DNA from: a virus
Direction: 5' to 3' (one strand)
IMG/VR virus record: IMGVR_UViG_3300018009_000008
Span: 1-42,648 of that record
DNA length: 42,648 nt
Shown: positions 29,530-39,097 of the stretch, piece by piece
How the letters are laid out: every line of letters starts with the position of its first letter
Position numbering within the stretch: the stretch's first letter is position 1
Program-made: the position numbers and the translations under genes
The notes under the pieces: generated by a model
The model's input: the letters and a program-made list of their open reading frames with translations, nothing else
Databases searched by the model: none
Told to the model about the DNA's origin: nothing

Positions 29530-31203
29530 ATGGATTTCGAGACTATAAAATCCTACCTCGTTGCCCTCGGCGCACACGTCGACGAGAACCAGTTCAAGAA
29601 ATTCTTCGATAAGCTCGACCAGGCCGGAAAAGCGGTAGAGAAGCATACCGAGGGCATGGCGAAGAACTATGCCAAGGCCGGGACAGCCATAGTAGGGGCC
29701 CTCGCTTCGGTAACTTTAGCGACGGCCGGGTTGATGGACAAGGTCGCGCAAAGCGATTTGTCCTTTCAGCTCTACGCAATGAAGATGTACCTGCCGGTAG
29801 ACACGGCCAAAAAGCTGAAGATCGCCGTGGATGCCCTCGGACATTCCTTCGAGGAGATCGCCTGGAACCCGGAGCTCAACAAGAGGTACCGGGACCTGAT
29901 AAACCTACAAAGTCAGATCATGGCCGCCATGCCGGAGGGCTTCGAAAAGAGCATGCGCAGCATCCGGGATACCGGGTTTGAATTCACGAAGCTCAAGGTC
30001 ATAGCCGAATATGGCCTCCAGATGATCGGTTATCATCTGACCAAATATCTCGCCGGTCCCATGGGCAAGCTCCAGGACACCCTGAAAAAGCTCAGCAAAT
30101 GGCTGGTGGATCACCTGGACGAATGGACGGCGAAGATAGCCCGGGGCCTGGCCATGATCGTCCAACTCTTCGGGGACCTCGTGCGATTCGGGGGATGGGC
30201 CTTATCTCTCCTGGAGCGCTTCTGGTCCTCGCTCTCCAAGGGCCAAAAGGCCATCGTCGCCCTTGCCGTCGCGTTCGAGCTTCTGTCTTTGACCGGTCCT
30301 CTAGGCATCGCCTTTGCAGCAATCAGCGTCTTTATCCTGCTTCTTGACGACTTTTATGGCTACATAGACGGCCGGAAATCGTCAAAAGACCTTGCCCCCA
30401 TATGGTTTAAACTCAGAGACGTCCTGGAGCAGATATCCAGATACTCGAGGATCACGATGCTCGCCTTCGAGACCTGGAATAAAATGGGCGGGATCATGCA
30501 TGTTTTCAGCGGCAGCAAGGAAAACGCCAAGCTCGCAGAGGAGTTTAATAAGCAGATCAAGGAAATTTTATCTGCGCCTCTTCCTTCGGCGTCCGGACCG
30601 CCGGTACCGATAGCAGAAAGACCGCCTGGCGCTCCGGCCAAGGCTGCGCCTGCCGGCATTGCCGCTCAGGAGTCTGGCGGAAATTATTACGCCGTGAATC
30701 CTCAATCCGGCGCCATGGGGAAGTATCAGATCATGCCTACGAACTGGCCGGAATGGGCTGCGGCGGCCGGCATAGGAGCAAACGCGCCGATGACTCCCGA
30801 GAACCAGGAGGCGGTTTTCAAAAGCCGGATGGGTTATTACATGACCAAATATGGTGATGAACGGCTGGCGGCGGCCGCGTGGTACGGCGGAGAAAGCGCG
30901 GCGAACAGGCTGCAGAAAGGGGATCTGAGCATCCTGGCGACCCTTCCGCGCAAAGGCTGGGCCGGGCCGGATATAGGCGAATATATCGCGTCTGTCATGG
31001 GAAAAGGTGCGGGGGCCTATACGCAGCCTTCCGTGCCGCCCAACGTCACCGTGACCACGACCCTGGGTGATATAAACGTTAACGTCGCGGGGACGAAAGC
31101 CTCGGCCGATGAGATCGCCAAGAAGGTGCGCGACGAAGTCGATGCCATGCTTTCTAAGCGTCAGCAGCGTCTTTCGTTCGAGATGAACGGAGTTTTAGGA
31201 TGA
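29530..31203 (+). CDS. Tape measure protein with transglycosylase domain
   Basis: The 557-residue protein has a helical N-terminal half with hydrophobic segments (about 165-285, 'AIVALAVAFELLSLTGPLGI') and a C-terminal lytic-transglycosylase-like domain (about 375-495): 'GIAAQESGGNYYAVNPQSGA' with catalytic E381, 'MGKYQIMPTNWPEWA', 'AAAWYGGE'. It sets tail length and probably cuts peptidoglycan on DNA entry. It is short for a tape measure, which predicts a short contractile tail. Confidence 0.88.
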   Translation: MDFETIKSYLVALGAHVDENQFKKFFDKLDQAGKAVEKHTEGMAKNYAKAGTAIVGALASVTLATAGLMDKVAQSDLSFQLYAMKMYLPVDTAKKLKIAVDALGHSFEEIAWNPELNKRYRDLINLQSQIMAAMPEGFEKSMRSIRDTGFEFTKLKVIAEYGLQMIGYHLTKYLAGPMGKLQDTLKKLSKWLVDHLDEWTAKIARGLAMIVQLFGDLVRFGGWALSLLERFWSSLSKGQKAIVALAVAFELLSLTGPLGIAFAAISVFILLLDDFYGYIDGRKSSKDLAPIWFKLRDVLEQISRYSRITMLAFETWNKMGGIMHVFSGSKENAKLAEEFNKQIKEILSAPLPSASGPPVPIAERPPGAPAKAAPAGIAAQESGGNYYAVNPQSGAMGKYQIMPTNWPEWAAAAGIGANAPMTPENQEAVFKSRMGYYMTKYGDERLAAAAWYGGESAANRLQKGDLSILATLPRKGWAGPDIGEYIASVMGKGAGAYTQPSVPPNVTVTTTLGDINVNVAGTKASADEIAKKVRDEVDAMLSKRQQRLSFEMNGVLG

Positions 31204-31841
31204 GTGCAGGACCTACCTGGCCTCTTTTTGTGACCGATTCACCCGGCGACCAGGGCGGGGAACCGGGCTTTTGGCCTCCGCAGTGGGCCGAGAATATCCC
31301 GGGAAACACGTCTATTTATGACACGGTGACCAGGGAGACCTATTACTTCGACGCAGTGATACGGGTCGGCCACTCCCGAAAGTCCGTCATTACCCGTCAT
31401 CCGGTGCAGACCGGCGTTTCCCAGGCCGATCACATTTACCGGGAGCCCTCTGTCGTGACCCTGGAGATCGGCATGTCCGACGCCATGCAGGATTATGTGC
31501 CGGGCCAGAATAGCGCAGGTCCGACGCGCTCCGTGTCCGCCTATCAGCTGATGGCTGCTCTCCAGGATAACGCCCACAGCCTGGCGCTGAGGACGAGGCT
31601 CGATTTCTATGAGAATATGTACATCGACGACATCGACGCGCCCGACGATCACGAGACCCTCTACGGTCTCAAGATGCACGTAAATCTCCGGCAGATCATC
31701 ACGGCGGAAGTGGCCGCAGAAACTGTGAGCGCCAGGCCGCAGATGACGGACCCGCAGACGAACATCGGCACCGTGCAGGCGACGGCGCCCACGGATCAAC
31801 AGGCAACAATGTTGGTACGGGCGGGAGCACCAGGTACATGA
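31200..31841 (+). CDS. Baseplate protein, Dit-like
   Basis: The 213-residue protein ('TYYFDAVIRVGHSRKSVITR', 'REPSVVTLEIGMSDAMQDYV', 'AYQLMAALQDNAHSLALRTR') fits the Dit-like N-terminal domain of baseplate proteins in contractile-tailed phages. It overlaps the tape measure stop and the plug gene start. Confidence 0.65.
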   Translation: MSAGPTWPLFVTDSPGDQGGEPGFWPPQWAENIPGNTSIYDTVTRETYYFDAVIRVGHSRKSVITRHPVQTGVSQADHIYREPSVVTLEIGMSDAMQDYVPGQNSAGPTRSVSAYQLMAALQDNAHSLALRTRLDFYENMYIDDIDAPDDHETLYGLKMHVNLRQIITAEVAAETVSARPQMTDPQTNIGTVQATAPTDQQATMLVRAGAPGT

Positions 31842-32173
31842 GCCAAATCATCCCTCTCACGCCTGCCCCGAATCAGACGATCACGACGACGCTGAGCGTC
31901 GATGGAAACAACGTCGTTTTCAACCTCTCGTTTAATTTCAACGAGGCGGCCGGCTATTGGGTGATGGGGATCGCCGATGACGCGAATAACGTGATCCTGG
32001 CGGGCATGCCGCTCGTTCCGGGTCAGCCTCCGGAGTCGAATATCCTCAGCCAATATGCCTATCTCAGGATCGGCAGCGCGTACCTGCTCAACATATCCGG
32101 TGTGGCCGAGGACTGGCCGAGCATGACATCCCTCGGAGTCGATTGGAATCTTGCCTGGGGAGATACGCCGTGA
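31838..32173 (+). CDS. Baseplate plug-like protein
   Basis: The 111-residue beta-rich protein ('SVDGNNVVFNLSFNFNEAAG', 'WVMGIADDANNVILAGMPLV') resembles the small OB-fold-like plug proteins between Dit and hub genes in simple myophages. It overlaps both neighbours by 4 bases. Confidence 0.65.
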   Translation: MSQIIPLTPAPNQTITTTLSVDGNNVVFNLSFNFNEAAGYWVMGIADDANNVILAGMPLVPGQPPESNILSQYAYLRIGSAYLLNISGVAEDWPSMTSLGVDWNLAWGDTP

Positions 32174-33192
32174 GCAATCCTCTCTTCGGCCGCAAATGGC
32201 GAATAAGCATTTTTTCCCAGCCGGATGCTGACGGCAACAGCCGGCAGATCGTGCTATCCGACAGCACAAAAGAGCAGACTACCGGGGCGCTGCGCGTGAC
32301 CTTCGAGATCGACAAGCCGGGCTGGAGTACTCCGAATTATAGCGATATTACGATTTGGAACCTCAAAGCCAAGGATTTCAATATACCTTTTTACCAGGGC
32401 CAGCGCGTCCTCGTCGAGGCCGGCTACGTGACCGGCGCCTTCGGTGTGATCTTCGATGGTCAGCTCTTCCAACCTATCTGGGACCGGCCCGACGTCGTCG
32501 ATTATACGCTCATGCTGCACTGCATCGACGGCATGGACAAATTAGATCAAAACCTTATTAACAGAACGATTGGTGTGGGATCGACCTATGAATCCCAGGT
32601 ACATTTCATAGCCAAGAACGCGCAAACGCCCATCCCGATACAGTACATAACACCGAATCTTAAAATGGAGACCTTACCGCGCGGGAAAAGCTTTTTTGGA
32701 GACGCCAAGGGGCATTTAGACAATATCGCAAAGGCCAATAACGCGCAGTGGTGGCTGGAGGATGGGAAGCTCACGCTTTCTCAGCTCACGGACATTTCAA
32801 AGGAAAAGGCTCTTGTCTATTCACCGGCTACGGGCCTTATAGGAACGCCGCAGCAGACGCAGGCCGGAGTGCTTTTCAAAGTTTCTCTAGATCCCCGGAT
32901 AAAGATTCGCCGACCGGGCTTACAGATAAAACTGGACAACGTGCTGGTGCGCAAGATGCTCATTTCTCAAGGACAGATTGCCTCGCCTCTCGACCGGGAC
33001 TTTTATTGCATGGTTGCCCGTGTGCGCCATATAGGAGATACGAGAGGCGGCGAGGGCGCGCCGTGGTATACCGAGGTATTAGGGATAAGCGGCATCGGGC
33101 CGATTCAGATGTTGGAGGGGACGCAAGAATCCCCACAAGAACCCTTTTTGCCTGAAATATACAAGAATCCGAAGACGCAGACAGGAAATTAA
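32170..33192 (+). CDS. Baseplate hub protein
   Basis: The 340-residue protein is beta-rich ('RVTFEIDKPGWSTPNYSDIT', 'FYQGQRVLVEAGYVTGAFGV', 'HCIDGMDKLDQNLINRTIGV'), the pattern of hub proteins (gp27-like fold) in simple contractile tails. GTG 32170 overlaps the previous stop; the earlier ATG 32143 is inside the plug gene. It precedes the spike gene. Confidence 0.72.
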   Translation: MSNPLFGRKWRISIFSQPDADGNSRQIVLSDSTKEQTTGALRVTFEIDKPGWSTPNYSDITIWNLKAKDFNIPFYQGQRVLVEAGYVTGAFGVIFDGQLFQPIWDRPDVVDYTLMLHCIDGMDKLDQNLINRTIGVGSTYESQVHFIAKNAQTPIPIQYITPNLKMETLPRGKSFFGDAKGHLDNIAKANNAQWWLEDGKLTLSQLTDISKEKALVYSPATGLIGTPQQTQAGVLFKVSLDPRIKIRRPGLQIKLDNVLVRKMLISQGQIASPLDRDFYCMVARVRHIGDTRGGEGAPWYTEVLGISGIGPIQMLEGTQESPQEPFLPEIYKNPKTQTGN

Positions 33193-33194
33193 AC

Positions 33195-33374
33195 ATGTCC
33201 ATACTATCCGATCATTGCGATGTATGCGGGAAAATAGAGATAGAAATCCTGCATGTGAAGACCTGGCCCAATGAACCGGGAAGAAAAAGCATTTTTTATT
33301 GTTGCGACTGCTATTGTAAGGAAGGTTATGAACCGCGACCTAACCATGCAGGTTGTCGCAAATATATGGGATAA
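33195..33374 (+). CDS. 59-residue cysteine-rich protein
   Basis: The product has 'HCDVCGK' and 'CCDCYCKEGYE' with a later Cys, a probable zinc knuckle. It fits exactly between the hub and the spike genes. Ribosome binding site is weak (GGAAATTAAAC). It may be an unusual insertion into the baseplate operon; its base composition is lower in GC than its neighbours. Confidence 0.5.
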   Translation: MSILSDHCDVCGKIEIEILHVKTWPNEPGRKSIFYCCDCYCKEGYEPRPNHAGCRKYMG

Positions 33375-33377
33375 TTG

Positions 33378-34034
33378 ATGACCTACGGAGACAGAAACGG
33401 CTTAGACCTGCCTACACGCATGGGCCTCGACTGCGAGCCGTATGAGCGAGTCGCCGGGCAGGCTGCGGCGAAACTCTGGGTACATATCCCGGGAATCATT
33501 CAATCATTCGATCCGATCTTTCAGACCGTGACGGTACTGCCCGCGATCATGGAAATCGTCACCAGCAAAGGCGCGGAGAGCAACGTCCAGCTTCCGCTCC
33601 TCGTCGACGTCCCTATAGCGCTCCCCAGGGCGGGCGGCTATTGCCTCACTCTGCCCGTCACCAAAGGCGATGAATGTCTTGTCATGCTCGCCGATCACTG
33701 CATCGACTCCTGGTGGCAATCCGGGGGCGCGGGGAACATCCAGATGGACCGGCGCCGGCACGATCTGAGCGACGGCTTCGCGCTCCTCGGGATCTGGAGC
33801 CAGCCGCATATAATACCGGGCTATAAAACAGACCGCGCACAGCTCCGGAACGATGCCGGCACCGCGGTGGTGGAGATTGTGGGAACTACCATAAATATTA
33901 CGGCGCCGACCGTGAACGTGGGAAATAGCACCGTGGTCATTGGGGATAACACGACCATTGACGGCCGAGTATTTTTGCAGCATAAGCACTCCGGAGTGAC
34001 AAGCGGCACTGGCCAGACCCTGGGGGTGGTATGA
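33378..34034 (+). CDS. Gp138-type membrane-puncturing spike
   Basis: The 218-residue protein has an OB-like N-terminal domain ('AAKLWVHIPGIIQSFDPIFQ', 'LPLLVDVPIALPRAGGYCLT', 'VTKGDECLVMLADHCIDSWW') and a C-terminal beta-helix-like repeat with 'INITAPTVNVGNSTVVIGDN' and 'HKHSGVTSGTG'. This is the central spike (Gp138 family) that pierces the outer membrane. The HKH motif at the tip probably binds metal. ATG 33378 is preferred over TTG 33375. Confidence 0.82.
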   Translation: MTYGDRNGLDLPTRMGLDCEPYERVAGQAAAKLWVHIPGIIQSFDPIFQTVTVLPAIMEIVTSKGAESNVQLPLLVDVPIALPRAGGYCLTLPVTKGDECLVMLADHCIDSWWQSGGAGNIQMDRRRHDLSDGFALLGIWSQPHIIPGYKTDRAQLRNDAGTAVVEIVGTTINITAPTVNVGNSTVVIGDNTTIDGRVFLQHKHSGVTSGTGQTLGVV

Positions 34035-34402
34035 GATACCGCGCCTTAGACCAAAATTATGATCCGATGTTCGGGCAGGGGCAAAATAACTTCCTCGTCA
34101 ATAAAGCCGCCGTGGTGCAGGCGATCATGACGGGACTGAACCTTTTCTTAGGGGAATGGTTCGAAGATATGAAGAGCGGCATACCGATGTTTCAGGAAGT
34201 GCTCGGTTGGAGAACGGCTCAGGTGGAGCTCGACCGCATATTCAGGACCGGGATCCTCGGCGTCCAGGGCGTCCAGTGGATAGAGCAGTTTTCGAGCCGC
34301 TACAATGGGACGACGCGCACCTACAGCTTTTCCTGCACGGCCAATACGATCTACGGATCGGTGACCGTCACGAACATTCCGACGCCCCGGGGGTTATCAT
34401 GA
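34031..34402 (+). CDS. Baseplate wedge protein, gp25-like
   Basis: The 123-residue protein ('AVVQAIMTGLNLFLGEWFED', 'GIPMFQEVLGWRT', 'LDRIFRTGILGVQGVQWIEQ') fits the gp25/lysozyme-like wedge family of contractile tails. It overlaps the spike and J-like genes. Confidence 0.78.
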   Translation: MRYRALDQNYDPMFGQGQNNFLVNKAAVVQAIMTGLNLFLGEWFEDMKSGIPMFQEVLGWRTAQVELDRIFRTGILGVQGVQWIEQFSSRYNGTTRTYSFSCTANTIYGSVTVTNIPTPRGLS

Positions 34403-35574
34403 GTTATGAAGCTCCCGCTATCACTTCGGCCGGGTTAATTATTCCGTCTTTTCAAGACATTCAGAATAACCTGATCGCAAATTTCCAGCTTGTCTACGGC
34501 GCTGATGTGTACCTGGGCCCCGACTCCGCCGATGCTCAATGGATCGGAGTCGTCTCCCTCATGCTCAGCGACGCCATGCAGGGCCTGCAGCTTGAGTATA
34601 ATAACCGCGCTTCCCAGACTGCCATCGGCGCGGCCCTTGATTCGCTGGTGAAAATTAACGGCCTCTCCCGCCTCGTGGCCTCCTATTCGACCTGTGACGT
34701 GTTATTAACGGGCACGGCAGGGAGCACGATTGTAAATGGGATAGTCACCGACGTCAACGGCAATAACTGGTCCCTGCCCACGCCCGTCACGATTCCCTCA
34801 GGAGGCACACTTACCGTCACGGCGACGTGCCAGGTCCTCGGCGCCATCAATGCGGCCATAGGGACCGTGACGACGATAGGAACGCCGACTTCCGGGTGGA
34901 TCAGCGTAACGAACGCCGCAGCGGCCTCTCCGGGCCAGCCCGTGGAGACGGATTCCCAACTGAGGGCGCGGCAGGCAATCTCAACGGAACTCCCTTCAGA
35001 GACCCTTCTTGACGGCACGCGGGCGGCCATAGCGACCCTTGAAGGCGTGACGCGGAGCCATGTGTATGAGAATTTTACGAACGCTGAAGACGGCAACGGC
35101 CTTTTGGCCCATTCGATCTGGGCGGTCGTCGAGGGAGGCGTCGACGCCGCGGTGGCGCAGGTGATCCAGGCGAATAAAGGCGACGGCTGCGGGCTGAACG
35201 GCACGACGTCCATAGCGGTGCTCGATCCCATCTCCGGCGTCACGGAAACAATATTGTTTTCACGGCCCGCCTACGTGCCTATTTATGTGAGTCTGGTTAT
35301 TACCCTTCTCGCGGGGGGAACGTCGGCAAGCCTGACGGCGATTAACGCGGCGATCGCAACCTATCTCAACAGCCTCCAGATAGGGCAAACCGTGACCCTC
35401 TCGGCCCTGTACGCCGTCGCAATGTCAGTCATGCCGAGCTTGCTTACGCCTCAGTTTGCAATAGAGTCATTGACGTTGGCCACGACGCCGACACCGACCG
35501 CAACGAGCGATATTTCAGTGCTTTTTAACCAGGTGGCTCAGGCCGCAACAGTCCTGGTGAGCCAACCATCATAG
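34399..35574 (+). CDS. Baseplate J-like protein
   Basis: The 391-residue protein follows the baseplate-J pattern: 'YNNRASQTAIGAALDSLVKI', 'TDSQLRARQAISTELPSETL', 'AAIATLEGVTRSHVYENFTN', then beta-rich C-terminal region. It builds the wedge ring. ATG 34399 is chosen because it overlaps the gp25-like stop; the longer frame from 34156 is a shadow. Confidence 0.88.
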   Translation: MSYEAPAITSAGLIIPSFQDIQNNLIANFQLVYGADVYLGPDSADAQWIGVVSLMLSDAMQGLQLEYNNRASQTAIGAALDSLVKINGLSRLVASYSTCDVLLTGTAGSTIVNGIVTDVNGNNWSLPTPVTIPSGGTLTVTATCQVLGAINAAIGTVTTIGTPTSGWISVTNAAAASPGQPVETDSQLRARQAISTELPSETLLDGTRAAIATLEGVTRSHVYENFTNAEDGNGLLAHSIWAVVEGGVDAAVAQVIQANKGDGCGLNGTTSIAVLDPISGVTETILFSRPAYVPIYVSLVITLLAGGTSASLTAINAAIATYLNSLQIGQTVTLSALYAVAMSVMPSLLTPQFAIESLTLATTPTPTATSDISVLFNQVAQAATVLVSQPS

Positions 35575-35582
35575 GGGGGAAG

Positions 35583-35789
35583 ATGAAAATAACTATTGTC
35601 ACGGCGCCGAACGATATGCTGAGCATACAGGCTGAAGGCGAGCAAGAGGATGACGGGAAGGAAGTGCTGAAGGTCCTTTTGAAGGCCGCCCTCGGTCTTG
35701 TCGGCAACGCACCGGTCGAGAAGAGTTTGATCGCAAAGCCCACGGCGGGCGTTTTCGCCGATAAACTGAATGGAGGTATTACGTCATGA
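35583..35789 (+). CDS. Small acidic hypothetical protein
   Basis: The 68-residue protein ('MKITIVTAPNDMLSIQAEGE...') has no recognised domain. The ribosome binding site GGGGGGAAG precedes it and the stop overlaps the next ATG. Located in the baseplate-fibre boundary. Confidence 0.55.
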   Translation: MKITIVTAPNDMLSIQAEGEQEDDGKEVLKVLLKAALGLVGNAPVEKSLIAKPTAGVFADKLNGGITS

Positions 35790-36274
35790 AGGAATATTCC
35801 GTAACAGCAACGGGGATTACCGTAGCAAACCATGCTCCGCTTAGTCTTGTGGCGCTTATGCCTCCAGCAGGGGGGATGATTGAAATCCTGAGGATGTGGA
35901 TTTCACAGAACGCAAACGCCAATTCAGCGCAGCAGGGGGTTCAATGGGCAATGGTCAGCACCCCTTTTCAGACCGTCACCTCGGCCACTCCTCAGAAAAC
36001 CAAATCGGGGGACGCTGCATCCGCCATCGTCGGGGCAACAACCATCGCAGCCGGCAAATGCGGTATAAACGCGAGCAATGAGAACGCAAATGTCATCGCC
36101 CAGGTATGGTATGACAATTTTAATGTTTTGAACGGCTGGCTTTGGGTGCCAACGCCAAGGGAAATCATTGAGTTAAGCGGGCAAAGCAGTTACGCCTTTG
36201 CACTTCAGTTCTCTATCGCGCCTGTGACGCTGAGCAACTGGAGCTTCGGTGTGACGTATGGAGAAAGAGGATAG
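35786..36274 (+). CDS. Hypothetical baseplate/fibre-region protein
   Basis: The 162-residue beta-rich protein ('HAPLSLVALMPPAGGMIEIL', 'SGQSSYAFALQFSIAPVTLS') has alternating hydrophobic strands as in small virion decoration or fibre-attachment proteins. No family is recognised. GGAGGT precedes ATG 35786. Confidence 0.55.
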   Translation: MKEYSVTATGITVANHAPLSLVALMPPAGGMIEILRMWISQNANANSAQQGVQWAMVSTPFQTVTSATPQKTKSGDAASAIVGATTIAAGKCGINASNENANVIAQVWYDNFNVLNGWLWVPTPREIIELSGQSSYAFALQFSIAPVTLSNWSFGVTYGERG

Positions 36275-36284
36275 ACCATAAACA

Positions 36285-37214
36285 GTGGGAATTTATTACC
36301 ATCCCCCTCAGCCGTATCAGTTGCCTCTCGAGGCGCCGCAGCTAAAATACGGCGTCTGGGGAGATCAACCGCCCAGACAGGGGAGCGCCAACGACCCCCG
36401 TTATCTGGAGACGATCCTCTCGACGTGGATCCCGCCTCCCCCGCAGCCGACGCAGCTTCTCCGCGCGCTGGTCGCTCAGCTTGCGCCTCTGCCCATTATT
36501 GCCTTCCCGTCGACCGAGTCTCTGAGGACGGTCCTGAACGCCATCGTCGCGGTATGGGCCATAGAAGACACGCCTGTCGCGGTGCTCCTGAATCGGCAGC
36601 GCTGCACCTTTGTTCCACCCATTCCGATCCCCGTTCCGCCCGACGCCATTGCGCGGCCCATTAGTTACTATCTAGGGCTCATTACGCATCAGTACCAAAA
36701 CAGCCCGAAGTTTTTAAAATGGCTGTCTGCGCCTCTCTCGATTATCCACGACATCCAGACCTGCCAGGACAGTATGTATTTCATGTTCGACCTGGATTAC
36801 GCCGTCGGAGTACAGCAGGATATTCTCGGGCAGATCATCGGCGTCGCCAGAACAGTGCCTTTTCAGCCATCTAACAGCGTGAGTCCGGTCCTCGATGACG
36901 GCGCCTACCGGCTGCTTCAGAAAGCGAAGGTCGCCCTCAATCAGTGGGACGGTCATATGAGCTCGGTCCAGGGGATATGGTCAGGGCTCTTCCCGGGCGG
37001 CAGGATTACGGTGACGGACAATCTCGACATGACGATGACGGCTTATGTGACGGGGGCCTTCTCGTCGATAATCAAGGACCTCATCAGCAACGGCTTCATC
37101 GTTCCCCGGCCGATGGGCGTGGAAATAAACTTCGTCTTCGGGACGGCGCCTTTCTTCGGCTTCGATTCGAATGATAGTTGGGTCGCCGGATGTGACGCCG
37201 GGCACTGGGCATAA
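36285..37214 (+). CDS. DUF2612-like baseplate protein with Pro-rich N-terminus
   Basis: The 309-residue protein has a C-terminal half matching DUF2612: 'LDYAVGVQQDILGQIIGVAR', 'DGAYRLLQKAKVALNQWDGH', 'RITVTDNLDMTMTAYVTGAF', 'PRPMGVEINFVFGTAPFFGF'. An added proline-rich N-terminal region (1-130, 'PPPPQPTQLL', 'FVPPIPIPVPPDAIARPI') is unusual for the family. The start is GTG 36285, with its ribosome binding site (AAAGAGG) rather far. It probably links the wedge to fibres. Confidence 0.72.
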   Translation: MGIYYHPPQPYQLPLEAPQLKYGVWGDQPPRQGSANDPRYLETILSTWIPPPPQPTQLLRALVAQLAPLPIIAFPSTESLRTVLNAIVAVWAIEDTPVAVLLNRQRCTFVPPIPIPVPPDAIARPISYYLGLITHQYQNSPKFLKWLSAPLSIIHDIQTCQDSMYFMFDLDYAVGVQQDILGQIIGVARTVPFQPSNSVSPVLDDGAYRLLQKAKVALNQWDGHMSSVQGIWSGLFPGGRITVTDNLDMTMTAYVTGAFSSIIKDLISNGFIVPRPMGVEINFVFGTAPFFGFDSNDSWVAGCDAGHWA

Positions 37215-37223
37215 GGAGACAGC

Positions 37224-38357
37224 ATGGGATCGACAAATTTGCAGCAATTCAACCCAAATCAGGCAAATCAGGAATCCGATGTAGCGTATACGGCCGATTC
37301 ATCGAGGGCGAACGGCATAGTCGCCGGTCCGTCGATCTTTGATTCGGCTTTGGCAAACAAGCTCTTCTACCAGCTCACCACCTTCATGGCTGCCTTTGCG
37401 AACATGATGGCGGCCAAGGGCTATACGCTCTCCGATGCGAACCTGACAACTCTTCAGGGCGTGCTCTCCGCCGTCCTTAACAGGCCAGATCTCTACGCTC
37501 AGGACACGGGAACGGCGAATGCCTATGTGATCGCTCTCAATCCCGCCCCTGTGGGCCGGGAGATTGGGGTCCCCTACACCATCCTCGCGGCAAACGCGAA
37601 CACGGGGGCTGCGACGCTCACGGTGAACACCATGCCCCCGGCGAACATCACCACGCCCCAGGGAACCGCTTTGCAGACAGGGGCAATAAATCCGAATCAA
37701 TTGATTATGGTGGCCTGGGATGGCGTGGAATACCAGCTAATTTCTTCGGGATTAGGAGGCGGCAGCGTGCCCTCCGTGCCCTCCCTGTCCTCGCCGGCAA
37801 ACGGCGCGACCGGCCAATCTCAGGACCCGACATTGACATGGCTGAGGTCGGTAAACGTGATCACGTATGAGCTGCAGGTGGCTTCGGAATCCAGCTTCGT
37901 CGCGGGCTCGCTCATATATGACCAGGCTGGGCTGAGTTCAACAAGCCAAAGCATCGGAAACATTCTCGCCGAGAATACGCTTTATTACTGGCGCGTCCGG
38001 GCCGCAAACGGAAGCGTCGTGAGCGCCTGGTCGACGATCTGGGACTTCACGACCGGGTCGGGCGGAGGGGGGGTTCCAGCCCAACCGGTAGGGATAGCTC
38101 CGGCAAACGGAGCAACGGGCGTGGGTCTTTCACCGACCATGTCGTGGCAACCTGTGCCGGGTGCCACGTCTTACAGCTTAGAAGTCGAGAATCTTGGCAC
38201 GTATCAAACAATGTATTTGCAGGCCGGGTTAACGGGAACCTCGCAGAATATAGGGAATATCTTGCAACCCAATACTGTCTATCAGTGGGAGGTCTATGCG
38301 TGGAATGCTGTCGGAGAAGGTCCCGCGTTTGCCGCTAACTTTACGACAACGGTGTAG
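37224..38357 (+). CDS. Tail fibre with two FN3-like domains
   Basis: The 377-residue protein has a virion-attachment N-terminal half, a Gly linker, and two fibronectin-III-like repeats (about 187-275 and 285-377). The repeats share 'TSQSIGNIL' / 'TSQNIGNIL' and 'YYWRVRAANG' / 'YQWEVYAWNA'. FN3 domains are typical of carbohydrate-binding fibres. AAGGAGAC precedes the ATG. Confidence 0.75.
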   Translation: MGSTNLQQFNPNQANQESDVAYTADSSRANGIVAGPSIFDSALANKLFYQLTTFMAAFANMMAAKGYTLSDANLTTLQGVLSAVLNRPDLYAQDTGTANAYVIALNPAPVGREIGVPYTILAANANTGAATLTVNTMPPANITTPQGTALQTGAINPNQLIMVAWDGVEYQLISSGLGGGSVPSVPSLSSPANGATGQSQDPTLTWLRSVNVITYELQVASESSFVAGSLIYDQAGLSSTSQSIGNILAENTLYYWRVRAANGSVVSAWSTIWDFTTGSGGGGVPAQPVGIAPANGATGVGLSPTMSWQPVPGATSYSLEVENLGTYQTMYLQAGLTGTSQNIGNILQPNTVYQWEVYAWNAVGEGPAFAANFTTTV

Positions 38358-38367
38358 AGGGGGGTAG

Positions 38368-39084
38368 ATGGGTTGGACAAATCTTCAAAGTAACGGCGGA
38401 ACGGCGAGTGGAGGTCCCTTCGGTGGGGGATTTGCCACTGCTTTAGGTAACGATACTCTGCTCACCATAAGTTTGAGGTGGCAGAGCGACGCAACGATTC
38501 CGGTGGTCATCGATCAATATAATGGAATTTTCTCGCTCATTCAATTTGTGGCTGACGGTAACAACTGCTATGCGGCCCTGTATTATTGTCAGAACACTGT
38601 TGGGGCGGGAAAAGTTGACAGCAATATCTCTATCGCCTGGGGGGCGAACGCGACCAACTTAGTGCTGATATGTTCGGAATGGTCGGCGGGGGCAGGCGTT
38701 GAGTTTGTAGTTGACGGTTTTGCAGGACAGGCCCAACCCGGTTTGGGAACGGGAGGGCCTTTAACTTCCGGATCATTTAATACGACTTACGATGGAGACT
38801 TAATCTGGTGCGCGGTAAACCTGGAAAATTTTTATTACACCGGATTGAGTTATGGGAGTGGTTTTAGCGGGAGCCAGGGAGTTGATTGGGACGATGGCGA
38901 TGTTCTGGTAGCTTTCAGTGAATATAAAATCCAAAGCAGCCACGGCAGCATCGAGGGGACTTCCAGCGTAAGCTTCTCGACAAGTGGCGCAGCAATCAGC
39001 ATATGCGCAGCATTCGCAGCCCAAAAGCAGGTTGGAGGAATTTATAGGGGATGGCAGCAAATGGGACCTATTCTTGCGCAATAA
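38368..39084 (+). CDS. Lectin-like virion or surface protein
   Basis: The 238-residue protein is Gly/Ser/aromatic-rich with beta-strand pattern ('SLRWQSDATIPVVIDQYNGI', 'NLVLICSEWSAGAGVEFVVD') suggestive of a concanavalin-like or fibre head domain. There is no signal peptide. It follows the FN3 fibre gene. No family is confirmed. Confidence 0.5.
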   Translation: MGWTNLQSNGGTASGGPFGGGFATALGNDTLLTISLRWQSDATIPVVIDQYNGIFSLIQFVADGNNCYAALYYCQNTVGAGKVDSNISIAWGANATNLVLICSEWSAGAGVEFVVDGFAGQAQPGLGTGGPLTSGSFNTTYDGDLIWCAVNLENFYYTGLSYGSGFSGSQGVDWDDGDVLVAFSEYKIQSSHGSIEGTSSVSFSTSGAAISICAAFAAQKQVGGIYRGWQQMGPILAQ

Positions 39085-39097
39085 AGGAGGATCACCG

